Below are positions 8,367 through 17,656 of a DNA stretch of 64,000 bases, in pieces. Below the pieces are notes generated by a model. It was not told where the DNA came from. It saw only the letters and a program-made list of their open reading frames with translations, and ran no database searches. The stretch's first letter is position 1, and every line of letters starts with the position of its first letter. The DNA comes from Effrenium voratum (lineage: Eukaryota > Sar > Dinophyceae > Suessiales > Symbiodiniaceae), in the NCBI GenBank assembly GCA_963377175.1, contig CAUJNA010000580.1:1044347-1108346 (forward strand), in the 5' to 3' direction. A program made the position numbers and the translations under genes.

Positions 8367-11148
8367 ACTCACCGAGCCTTCTCCTTCTTCTTCTCTGCCA
8401 AGCGCCACTTCTTCTTGGCCCTGGCCAAGCGGCCAATCGGCACTGCCCCAAAACAAGTAGCTCCACAAAGGGTTCCACTTTTTGACAACCCCAGCGTAGA
8501 CTTAAACCCAGGGATGGTGCATTCTCCGAAAAGGAGAACCGCTGGGTTTAAGTCCATCTTAGGGTAGTCCAAAAGTGGAACCCTGCAGGCTCCACATACA
8601 TGGTACGCTGGACTGTGCAGCATGCAACGAAGATGGTATTTTGTTGGAGGGTATGAGACAACCTGGTTCCGTACCCCCAGTGAACATCCCAATCCCCACT
8701 ATAGACCAAAATGGGTGGTGCACCTATCCCAAAATGGTACCATTGGTTTTGAACGATGGCCATATCCCTTGAAACATCACCCAAATCAAAGGCAGCTTAG
8801 TTTCAATCGCAACCCAAAGAAGTGCAATGACCCCTGCCCAAGGCTGTCCCAATCAACCTGCCTGATCTTCAGCTGGATCTCCTTCTGTTTCTCCTTCTTC
8901 TCAGCCTTCTTGGCTACATGGGCCTGGCCCTCTTCGGTCTCCTTCCACTCCTCGTACATCGCCCGAATCGGCCACTTTCTGGAGTAGCCTCGCATCCGGT
9001 GAGTCTTTGATCCCTAGGCAAAGGTTGCTAGTAGAAAAATGCCCGACTTTGTGAAAGGCCCCCGGGTCGTGAGAGCTACAGTAAACCTCATCGTGGGTGG
9101 GTGGGTGGGTGGGGTGGGGTGGGGTGGGGTGGGGTGGGGTGGGGTGGGGTGGGGTGGGGTGGGGTGGGGTTGGGGTGGGGTGGGGTGGGGTGGGGTGGGG
9201 TGGGGTGGGGTGGGGTGGGGTGGGGTGGGGTGGGGTGGGGTGGGGTGGGGTGGGGTGGGGTGGGGTGGGGGGGTGGGGTGGGGTGGGGTGGGGTGGGGTG
9301 GGGTGGGGTTGGGTTGGGGGGTGGGGTGGGGTGGGTGGGGTGGGGTGGGTGGAGTGGAGTGGAGTGGAGTGGAGTGGAGTGGAGTGGAGTGGAGTGGAGT
9401 GGAGTGGAGTGGAGTGGAGTGGAGTGGAGTGGAGTGGAGTGGAGTGGAGTGGGGTGGGGTGGGGTGGGGTGGGGTGGGGTGGGGTGGGGTGGGGTGGGGT
9501 GGGGTGGGGTGGGGTGGGGTGGGGTGGGGTGGGGTGGGGTGGGGGTGGGGTGGGGTGGGGTGTGGGTGAAGGTGTGGGTGGGGTGGCAGGGTGGGTGTGA
9601 GGTGGGGGTGTGGGGTGGGGGTGTGGGGTGAGGTTAACGGGGTAGGGTGGTGGGTGGGTGGGGGTGGTGGGTGAAGTGGATGGGGTGGTGGTGGTGGGGT
9701 AGTGGGTCAGTGCAGGGTGGTGGGTGGGTGGGGTGGTGGGTGGGTGGGGTGGTGGGTGGGTGGGGTGGTGGGTGGGTGGGGTGGTGGGTGGGTGGGGTGG
9801 TGGGTGGGTGGGGTGGTGGGTGGGTGGGGTGGTGGGTGGGGTGGGGTGTGGGGTGGGGTGGTGGGTGGGGTGGGTGGGGTGGTGGGGTGGGTTGGGGTGG
9901 GGTGGTGGGTGGGGTGGTGGGGTGGGGTGGGGTGGGGTGGGGTGGTGGGGTGAGGTGGTGTGGGGTGAGGTGGTGGGGTGGGGTGGTGTGGGGTGGGGCG
10001 GGGTGGGGGGTGGGGTGGGGTGGGGGGTTGGGTGGGGTGGGGTGGTGGGGTGGGTGGGGTGGGTGGGTGGGGTGGGGTGGGTGGGGTGGGGGTGGGGCGT
10101 CGGTGGGTCGTCGGTGGGTCGTCGGGGGGTCGTCGTCGGTGGGTCGTCGGTGGGTCGTCGGTGGGTCGTCGGTGGGTCGTCGGTGGGTCGTCGGTGGGTC
10201 GTCGGTGGGTCGTCGGTGGGTCGTCGGTGGGTCGTCGGTGGGTCGTCGGTGGGTCGTCGGTGGGTCGTCGGTGGGTCGTCGGGGGGTCGTCGGGGGTCGG
10301 TGGGTCGGTGGGTCGGTGGGTGGGTCGGTGGGTCGGTGGGTCGGTGGGTGGGTCGGTGGGTCGGTGGGTCGGTGGGTCGGTGGGTCGGTGGGTTGGTGGG
10401 TTGGTGGGTCGGTGGCTCGAAGGGTCGGTGGGTCGGTGGGTCGGTGGGTCGGTGGGTGGGTCAGTGGGTCAGTGGGTCGGTGGGTCGGTGGGTCGGTGGG
10501 TCGGTGGGTCGGTGGGTCGGTGGGTCGGTGGGTCGGTGGGTCGGTGGGTCGGTGGGTCGGTGGGTCGGTGGGTCGGTGGGTGGGTCGGTGGGTCGGTGGG
10601 TCGGTCGGTGGGTCGGTGGGTCGGTGGGTGGGTGGGTGGGTCGGTGGGTCGGTGGGTGGGTGGCGATTGTTGGGGGCCCCCCTGGGGGGGCCTCCTAATA
10701 GATGGTTGAATCGGGCAACTCGGACCCATCTATTAAACAACCCTGATTCAGCCCTCACTAAGGCCGTCGAGGGGCGAGAGAAGTTGCTGCCCATCCAGGG
10801 CTCGTAGACCTTGGGCGCGAGGTTGCCCGGGTTGTGGAAGTAGCACTTCTTGTTGACGTATTCCCACGGCACCACACTCACCTGGCCAAATCGTACGTAC
10901 CAAAGTCCAGTGAACATCCCAATCCCCACCACTATAGACTAAAATGGGAGGTGAATTCACCTGCCAACCAAAATGGTACTGTACCATTGGTTTTGACAAC
11001 CACAGCCACCAAGCTGGAGGCGCTGGAAGAAAAAGAGCCAGGTCTGGGAAATCCGTAGGCGATTGAAAGCTTCAAGCCCACCTCCTTGTGACGGTAGTCA
11101 CCACGCCACTGCACAATGCCATCCCGCAAAGAGATCAAAGAGTCGTTC
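8367..11148 (-). CDS. Likely multi-exon host gene, product unknown
   Basis: Four exon-like stretches lie in order on the minus strand. Exon A is 11148 to about 11045, after a TCTCAG acceptor, and reads NDSLISLRDGIVQWRG and GLKLSIAYGF. Exon B is 10881-10759, exactly 41 codons between a GGCCAG acceptor and a GTGAGG donor, with PWEYVNKKCYFHNPG and EPWMGSNFSRP. Exon C is about 9010-8858, with RGYSRKWPIRAMYEEWKE then lysine/glutamate-rich sequence, ending at CAG/GTTGAT. Exon D is about 8442-8367, GGCAG acceptor, RLARAKKKWRLAEKKKEKAR, ending at GTGAGT. The phase between C and D is not settled. The product is small, basic and helical at its C-terminus. I do not recognise the family. The intron between B and C contains the whole G-rich satellite at 9093-10665. 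Confidence 0.5.
8469..8586. mobile_element. MITE-like hairpin element, copy 2
   Basis: It has the same termini as the element at 1249-1364 (GGGTTCCACTTTTTGACAACCC left; AGGGTAGTCCAAAAGTGGAACCC right) with GACTTAAACCCA and its complement as the inner arm. Length is 118 bp. It lies in the presumed intron region between exons C and D of the minus-strand gene here. Confidence 0.7.
8680..8752. repeat. Dispersed palindromic repeat, copy 2
   Basis: It starts GTGAACATCCCAATCCCCACTATAGACC and ends with AAAATGGTACCATTGGTTTTGA. It is shorter than the copies at 2418 and 10910 because the central GGTGAATTCACC palindrome is partly lost. Confidence 0.6.
9093..10665. repeat. 1.6-kb G-rich compound satellite
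   Basis: It is made of successive blocks. GGGGT pentamers run to about 9345, GGAGT pentamers about 9350-9450, GGGGT again to 9560, and GGTGGGTGGGGT-type units about 9650-10095. GTCGTCGGTGG units follow at about 10098-10295 and GGTGGGTCGGTG units to 10665. One strand is almost free of C, so quadruplex formation is plausible. All frames on both strands stay open, giving false frames such as a 432-codon (PTHRPTDP)n on the minus strand. The array lies between two candidate exons of the surrounding gene. Confidence 0.95.
10910..11007. repeat. Dispersed palindromic repeat, copy 3
   Basis: This is the longest copy of the family also seen at 2418 and 8680: GTGAACATCCCAATCCCC, then GGTGAATTCACC, then an extended TGGTACTGTACCATTGG hairpin. 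It lies in the intron between exons A and B of the candidate minus-strand gene. Confidence 0.6.
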
Positions 11149-13225
11149 CTGAGAGCAAGACAGCAACCAGACCGCGAAAACTCAGGTTGGTTGGTACACG
11201 ATGATCGGTTCTTTCCTCACTTTCTGAGTGGAGTGGCCAAACAACAGAAACTGTTCCACTAAATGGTCTTCCCAAAAAGCAAAAAGTCCAGAAGCAGGGG
11301 AAGTGAGTTTCACTTCTGGCTGGCCAAGGCTCTTGCATCGCATGACATTGGTTCCGGGATACCAATTCATGCCTTTCCTGAGCTGCAAACGCACCAACAA
11401 GGTTCAAGTGCCTGCGGCAAAGAGCAACGTGCACAACATAGTCGATCCGCCTGTCAATTCGCCAGCTCATTCAGACCTGGCTTGGCAAGGAAGCGTGATT
11501 CTTCGGTGGTCCTCAACGGGGACTCCAAATGGCAACCCTTACTGTGGTTTGCTTGCAGGTGTTTCCTTTTCACGCCAAACAAATCGTCGAGCAACTTTCG
11601 AATGCACCGCACACGCGACCGAGTGTCTGCTTGACCAGCAACTGCCGGCACTTGACTGCCTTGCCGTTGAGAGCCTTCACCTTGGGCAACAGTTGTGCAA
11701 ACAAATGTCATGGGTCCAATCAAAACGAAACCACTCGTCTTGGGGGCTCCAAATGGTTGAGACAAATCCAGACCGCCCATCAAATTCGCCTCAGCCCTCC
11801 GGTCAGGTCCCTATTTAGATCGCGCCACTCTGATGCGCGACCCCCTGTCAATTTGCACATTTTGCAATTTCATCAATTTCATCAGTTTTGAGATCAAGGA
11901 TGCCTCGAAACCATGGTCGGTATGTGTTGAGTTCTGCAAGCTTTGTGGCCAAAGCGGGAACAGGCGTGACACATTTTGAGAGGTGTCAAGGCCGATTAAA
12001 AGATCTTCCAAAAGATGTGCAAAGCACCGTGCGAAGGATCCAAGGTGATGTGCGGCAGTTGGTACAGAAGCATCCAAGCAAGGATGCGGGGCCAGTTGAG
12101 CTTAAAACAGTAACATGACCCCTAATCTGAGAGTTCCAGGATCGTAGCTTTTCAATGGCGCCGTGACGTGTGAAAGACAAGCCGTGACGCAGTCCAGGGT
12201 CGCCCTCCACCAGCTGCGTGCACCCTTTGGATAGGGACCTTGCCAAAGCCTCCCCAGGCCGTTGCTTTGGCACCTGACCCACGCGCTCATCCAGCCACGC
12301 TCAGACTCCGTCCGGTCTAGTCCAGCCCGAGCGCCAGCGCGTGCCACGTGCAACCAGCTCTGAACGCTTTGCACATCTCAGCCCTCGCCCGCCGAAATCC
12401 AGCTCGACTCTAGGCTCCAGGGTCCAGAGAAGGGGCAAAAAGCCTTCACCGAGCGACCAGAAGCCACGGCCATTTCAGAGTCAACCCAAAACCCGGTATT
12501 CACATGGTCGCACTCCCAGAACCATGCTTCAAGAATTCAGAAGCCGGAGATCCGAAGCTATTTATAGGGGATTGTCCCTTGCTAACCTTCATCTACCCGG
12601 GTTTTGATGGCTCTTACATCTTCTCTTTGAGCCACGCCCGCATTGCTCGGCCTAGCTCGGGGCTTGCGCCACGTCCAATTCAGATTCCGATGCCGAAGTG
12701 GCCGTTCTCTGGTGGAAAAAAAATCGTTCCGCCCAGGAAACAGACATCATGTGTGGAGGGTACCCATGTTGCGACAGAGTCAGAGTCGTGCCATCTTACA
12801 ACAGCTTTTCTTAGTTGTCTTAGGTCCCTAAGCTCTCTGATATCCCGACAAGCTCTCTCATCTTGGCGCCTCATTGCCTCCAAGACACACCCCAGAAGTG
12901 CGGGTTGCGGGAGTGTCCCTGGTTCTTGGTACTGGCCGCAGCCTGGTCGAAGATGCGGGCTGGCAAAGCGCACCCAGCGTCGGAGGTGTTACCAGTATTC
13001 ACATGCAACACGTGTGACGACATCATCTGCCACTCAGTCCCAAGTCGCGAGTTTTCGGAGCCCGCCTTCTTGTGGGCATGAAGGATCAGTGCTGAGCGTG
13101 ACGACAAGGGCCTGAAGACCTAAACACTCCAAGCAAGGCAACCCACCATCACCATGCAGCCAGGGCTTCTGGCAATCCTAAACCTCAGCCCAGTTTACCC
13201 CCCGGTTACTGCTAAATTCAAAGGG
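11149..13225. other. No supported gene
   Basis: Many overlapping frames of 60-200 codons on both strands, none with a domain. A short plus-strand stretch at about 11895-11970 reads VCVEFCKLCGQSG, with a CxxC pair, and may be a fragment of a zinc-binding gene, but it is too short to call. Further exons of the minus-strand gene ending at 11148 may lie here unseen. Confidence 0.4.
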
Positions 13226-13241
13226 CCGTAGCCATTGCAAG
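13226..13241 (+). other. Second truncated spliced-leader-like sequence
   Basis: CCGTAGCCATT is followed by GCAAG. The first eleven bases are identical to the dinoflagellate spliced leader, as in the copy at 1046-1060. The downstream part is more diverged, so this is less certain than the first copy. Confidence 0.3.
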
Positions 13242-13707
13242 GGCTCATTCCTCAGCAAAAGAGCAAAGGGTGATAAACCACTGCCTAACGGCTAAGCTTC
13301 AACCCAGGAGCTGCTCGCTTGCCGCCCACGAAGGTTGAGCCCGTCTGCCCGAGCGGAGCAGAGCTGGCTAGAGCAGCAGGGGCCCAGCCTGGGGCAACAA
13401 GGATCTGCTAAAGCTTTGGTCAAGTGAATGCTATCTGAAAATAACACCTCTCATTCCATACAGGTCAAGCCCAAGCCCTCACAGTGTCACACACACACAC
13501 ATTTGCATAGGACATCCGGGTCAAACGCAATGGGCATCCCACATAAAGTGGCAAGAAGACTTGGTCACCTTGCTTCCTTCTATTGTTGTCCAGCCAGCAC
13601 GGTGGAAGGCAAAAGACTATGGAAAACGAAATGAAAAAATATGATCCAAAGTGGCTCAACGCGCACGCACCAAGAATACATACAACACGCGCACGCAGAA
13701 GCATGTT

Positions 13708-13796
13708 TATATATATATATATGTACAATGTGCATATTTACATATATATATATACATATATATATATACATATATATATATACATATATATATATC
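13708..13796. repeat. (AT)n / ATATATGT microsatellite
   Basis: Alternating TA runs are interrupted by regularly spaced ACAT/ATGT. The tyrosine/isoleucine-rich frames on both strands across it are artefacts. Confidence 0.9.
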
Positions 13797-13799
13797 ATG

Positions 13800-14520
13800 T
13801 GAGGGAAGCCGAAGGTCGCCTCCTGCTGTTTGAAGAATGTTAAACGACGAATCATCAGCTGACAGCAAGCAATCACATCGGGATTGGGGAGTGATAGAAA
13901 CTAAGATCCTTGTGCCCTGCAAAACAAACAAACATGTCAGAGCAAGGAAACTGTACTATCTTAGCTCGAAGCATGGCAGTGGACTTTCTTCGGTTTATGG
14001 TTGGTGCCATTCACATGCCCTCGAAAGCCGCACACTGGAGTGGTCTAGTTTCGGAATGGCTTCGGAGCTTCCACTCTGCCTCGCAAAGCACTTGGAAAAC
14101 CCTCGTTTTTTGCAGTCAAGTGATGCCCTGAGAGGTCGCAACAAAAGAAGAAGCTGAAATCGCATTTCCACCAGCCGCAGGTTGCCAGGTCATGCGACAA
14201 GTGCTAACCCCTTGTGCCCCGACTCACTTCCTTGCCATGTCCTGGCAAATGCGCTAAAATCTTTGATCGCTCTCCGAACTCCAAGGCGTTCCCTCCTTCC
14301 AAGGTGCAAAGGTAGCTTCTCAACCACGCGAAAAATATGGCAACCAAAGGCTGGAGTATGGCTGCAAAACAACCAAACCAATCACAAGAAATTTGAAAGG
14401 AGACGGTGGATTGTGCCTACCCGACTGAGCTTGAGGCCGCTGAGGGCAGGGATGCCCGTGGTCGGAGACGGAAAGTCTGGATTCTCAGGCTTTCCCTGCA
14501 AGGTGCAGCAAATTCGCGGT
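13800..14520. other. No supported gene
   Basis: There are no motifs in the open frames here and no repeat copies recognised. The right part may be 3' flank of the minus-strand gene at 14526-15324. Confidence 0.4.
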
Positions 14521-14525
14521 GCATG

Positions 14526-15324
14526 CTAATGCCTTTCCGGAGCCTGGTACATGTTGCGAGAGTATGGGTTCTTCACCTCCGTGTGCCAGGCACCATATTT
14601 TGCCCACCAAACGTTGTGCGACCGCAGGATCTTCTGCTGCTTCATGTACTTCACGCTGCGACCATAGGGTTTGAATGTTGATCGACTCAGGTTGACATGC
14701 TTTCTCCAGCGCGGGCCCTCTGCATCATCAGCAAGGCCAGGCCAAGTACACTCCTGCGCGGATCGAAACAAATCAAAAGCTTGGGCTGTGCTTGGGGTCG
14801 GAAAAATGTCTGTGCTTGGTTGATATCCGCTCTGAGAAAATCAACCCTGTCAATGTGCTCATGTACAATCTCGTGTCCTGGTCTTTGTCTACTGGATAAA
14901 AGGTCCACACATTTCTGGAGGTGCGAGCTCGACGTCGGCTCGCGGCTAGTAGAGCGGCACCAAGCAGAAATGCACCAGTGGTGCTCGCCTGCAACATGTG
15001 ACAACAAGGGAGACGCACACAATAAAGCAAGCAAGCCAGCAAACAAACTGGAATGCACCCAAATTGATCATTGATTGTTTGTATCTTATGAACATGTAAC
15101 ATCTACGTACACACAAGTTTTTGCATTCACATAGCGGGCGACACGAATACATGTCTGCTACTTCGCTGGTCGACTGCCTGACTTGAGAAGCTGGTCCTCC
15201 CCTCCGGAGCGGGCACGCTTCTCGCGTAGGGCGCATCCACCCGCTGCGCTGGGGCAGCCACGAAGGCCAGGTCCGCCGAAACGCGCAGGAGTAGATCCAG
15301 CACCACCACGGCAAGAAGTCGCAT
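14526..15324 (-). CDS. Likely plastid-targeted protein, multi-exon, function unknown
   Basis: On the minus strand the first exon (15324 to about 15130) begins MRLLAVVVLDLLLRVSADLAFV: a signal peptide followed by an AFVAAP sequence. That matches the FVAP-type start of transit peptides in peridinin dinoflagellates, and a serine/arginine-rich stretch follows. A second exon starts near 14988 after TTGCAG and reads TTGAFLLGAALLAAS then RRRAR, a possible stop-transfer segment. A third exon, from about 14725 after GATGCAG to a stop at 14526, reads PRWRKHVNLSRSTFKPYG then NVWWAKYGAWHTEV and NPYSRNMYQAPE. Exact splice sites and phases are unresolved. The mature part is basic and aromatic; I do not recognise it. 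Confidence 0.4.
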
Positions 15325-15329
15325 ACCTC

Positions 15330-16011
15330 AAGTGACTCGCAATAACATCGTTCCAGGGGTGCCAAGGTACATACCCCTTTTTGCATACCCCTTGGACAAA
15401 TGAACCCAAAAGGCGTGCTGGTGTTCATACCCCTCTCCCCAAAAGGGTATATACCGCGTATAAAGTGGGTTGCATTCACGCTCAATCCTTAGCTTTCCAA
15501 TGCTCGCAATCCACCAAGTTGCTCAGTGAACCAACTATAGCCAATTCGATGGAGGAAAATGCACACTTGCCAATGCAACCCCTCTCCGGAGCCACAATGG
15601 CTTCAACGGGCCATAGTCAACTGGCATGCATGGTAAAACTCATCCTGACGTGTGTAGCTGCAAGCTTCGCAAAAAGTAAAGCCCTCCAGCGTTTCCCCTG
15701 AATTTGGGCATTAGAATGGCGCGCGGCAAGGGAGGGGAAAAACGAAGAAATTGTGGAGACGACGTCTGTTGCATAAAGTGCCACAAACGCAAAGGCCTGT
15801 TCATAGCAGCACTGAGTTTGCATTGGCAAAGTGGACGTGTGGCTGAAAACAAGGGCCAGTGCACCGTAAACATAGTTGTTGTTTTGTTCTTCCTGGCAAT
15901 TTTCGAGCTTCTCCCACTCCTGATAACACACCAAACAACAAGCAACTGAGAAAGAAAAGAAGGCAAATTGCCAAACGTGTTCCAACATCGGATGGAATCG
16001 GATTGCCCTGG
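15330..16011. other. No supported gene; left flank of the LTR element
   Basis: Frames on both strands show no motifs. This is the original host DNA interrupted by the retrotransposon; it continues at 33805. Confidence 0.45.
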
Positions 16012-16016
16012 ATAGG
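16012..16016. repeat. Target site duplication (left), ATAGG
   Basis: ATAGG directly precedes the TG end of the left LTR and is repeated exactly after the CA end of the right LTR at 33800-33804. A 5-bp duplication is the normal integrase footprint of Ty1/copia elements. Confidence 0.9.
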
Positions 16017-16364
16017 TGTCAAGAGACGGCAAGGTGACGTCCCGTGGGACGCTGCGCACCGAACCCTCAAGCTTTAATACCAACCACGTAGAAAGGTGTA
16101 TACGGACGATGCCGTTATAGCCGAACCCGTGTAAACGTTGTAAGGAAGAAGGAATGATAGTTACAACAGTAGTCCTGACAAATGCAGCGCAAGCAGTTGT
16201 TTTCGCTCTTAATGCCGATCACGTAGGTCTGCAGTCACACATCAGATCTTGAACCTCAATTGTGTCTTGAGCCAAATGGCGATCAATGGAACTTGGGAAG
16301 CAACACCAACAAGGACCTCAGAACAGCTACCCAATTTCGGCACGGGGCCTAGAGGGTTTTAACA
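16017..16364 (-). repeat. Left LTR (3' LTR of the element), 348 bp
   Basis: It begins TGTCAAGAGACGG and ends GGGTTTTAACA on the plus strand, so it has TG...CA ends. It matches 33453-33799 almost base for base; the differences include one extra A in a run near 16180. Confidence 0.93.
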
Positions 16365-16378
16365 TCCCCCATTTGGGT
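16365..16378 (-). promoter_or_regulatory. Polypurine tract next to the 3' LTR
   Basis: On the minus strand the bases just before the LTR read ACCCAAATGGGGGA. This purine-rich run sits exactly where plus-strand DNA synthesis is primed in LTR retroelements, and it confirms the minus orientation. Confidence 0.65.
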
Positions 16379-16989
16379 CGCATTGTTCATCATGCGGTCC
16401 AAACACCACAAAACGTTCCACTGGCCACGGCTTCAACTACGAAATCGTGTCGTGCATTCTTTTACTTGCTATCACTACACCGTTCATTCGCTGTGAAACA
16501 TGCCGGGTTCGATTGTACGAAAAGTGAAACATTCATCCTCCAATCGAAGCACACATCCATATGCAGGTGTATATAATACACTGTGGCCACTTCACTTGAC
16601 CGCCAGTGAACATTCCAGCTGCCGCATTTGCGCATCGCGCAGCTGTCATCCATAAATGGGTTGGCCACAAAAGTCCACCAGACGCGCCCGCTTGTGATCG
16701 GTCTGCATATCTCCGGCAAAGAAACATCGGTGAGTAATCAATGCAAATCATAGCCATTCCAGATACCATGGACAATGCATAAATAATGAAAAGATATCAT
16801 CTATAAGGTAATAGTTCCATCCATGAATATCCAGAGCGTCATAGTCATCGGAATATGTAACCATGTACACACCCAATCATCTTGGACACATGAATATAAA
16901 TCATGACATAAGTCGTTCCACCGAAACAGTGTCGATGTGACGCAAGTAACAGATGGGGACTGGCCCACATCGTACCGCAATCATCATCT
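16379..16989 (-). other. 3' part of the retrotransposon, no clear gene
   Basis: A minus-strand frame at about 16720-16462 (SGRVWWTFVANPFMDDS, RKCGSWNVHWRSSEVA) could be the last exon or a diverged tail of the accessory protein. It has no recognisable domain and its link to upstream frames is unclear. Confidence 0.3.
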
Positions 16990-17656
16990 TCACGAAGCAT
17001 ACCTGTCCCCAATGGACAGCCTATGGGTACGTCGGCGGAACTCCTCGTCCAAGTTCTTCTGGGCTTCTCGTGCCCGGACACACTTCTTGTTGTAGTCCTC
17101 TGGCAACCAGTGCCCTTTCCGAAGGCACCAATCCAGCAGGGGTGTGTCGCATTTGTTCGGGTCGATGGCCGAGATGATGGCGCTCACGTTGACCGTGTAA
17201 CCATGTCTTGCCAAGGTTTAGGCCATCCCTCACGAATGATATATACTTACAGTTGAAAGCTAGTGCAAAACATCTGAAAATAATATCACCCACCGGGTGC
17301 ACTCGGTCCTTGACCAGGAGCTTCATTTCTTCCTTGGTGACATCGAGGATTCTTGCTGCAATCCACAGCTTGTAGAATGTGTAAAGTCCCTCGCATTTGC
17401 ACACCATCATACGAATATATTCGTCACGCTCCTCAACCGATCGGAAGGCTCTTGTCCGAACATTCTCCGATTGAGAAATCTTCGTTATTGTTGATGGCAA
17501 AAGTATACCTTCCTGATCATGCTCAGTGATGTTGGGGTACCTCTTGAAATCATTGTGATAAGGGCAGCCCGGATTCCCTTCGAGTCCGGCATTCATCGTT
17601 CTCTCCTCACCACCTTCAAACATCCCCCACGTCATGAAGGACCCAGTTATCCTCAA
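16990..17656 (-). CDS. Unrecognised continuation downstream of the Tpt1-like protein
   Basis: This begins immediately after the Tpt1-like frame ends. Two overlapping minus-strand frames carry protein-like sequence: one down to about 17200 (FKRYPNITEHDQEG; RSVEERDEYIRMMVCKCEG; FYKLWIAARILDVTKEEM), and one at 17214-16990 (RHGYTVNVSAIISAIDPN; DTPLLDWCLRKGHWLPEDY). GGTAAG at the end of the upstream frame and AACTGTAAGT near 17247 look like splice donors, so this may be a spliced C-terminal part. It has no family assignment. The ATG-less starts suggest it is not an independent gene. Confidence 0.4.

Noticed and set aside
9634..10932. 432-codon minus-strand ORF and several long plus-strand ORFs over the G-rich array
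   Set aside because: Most of the length is translated simple repeat, open in all frames. Only the first ~70 codons (10932-10759) carry real exon-like protein.
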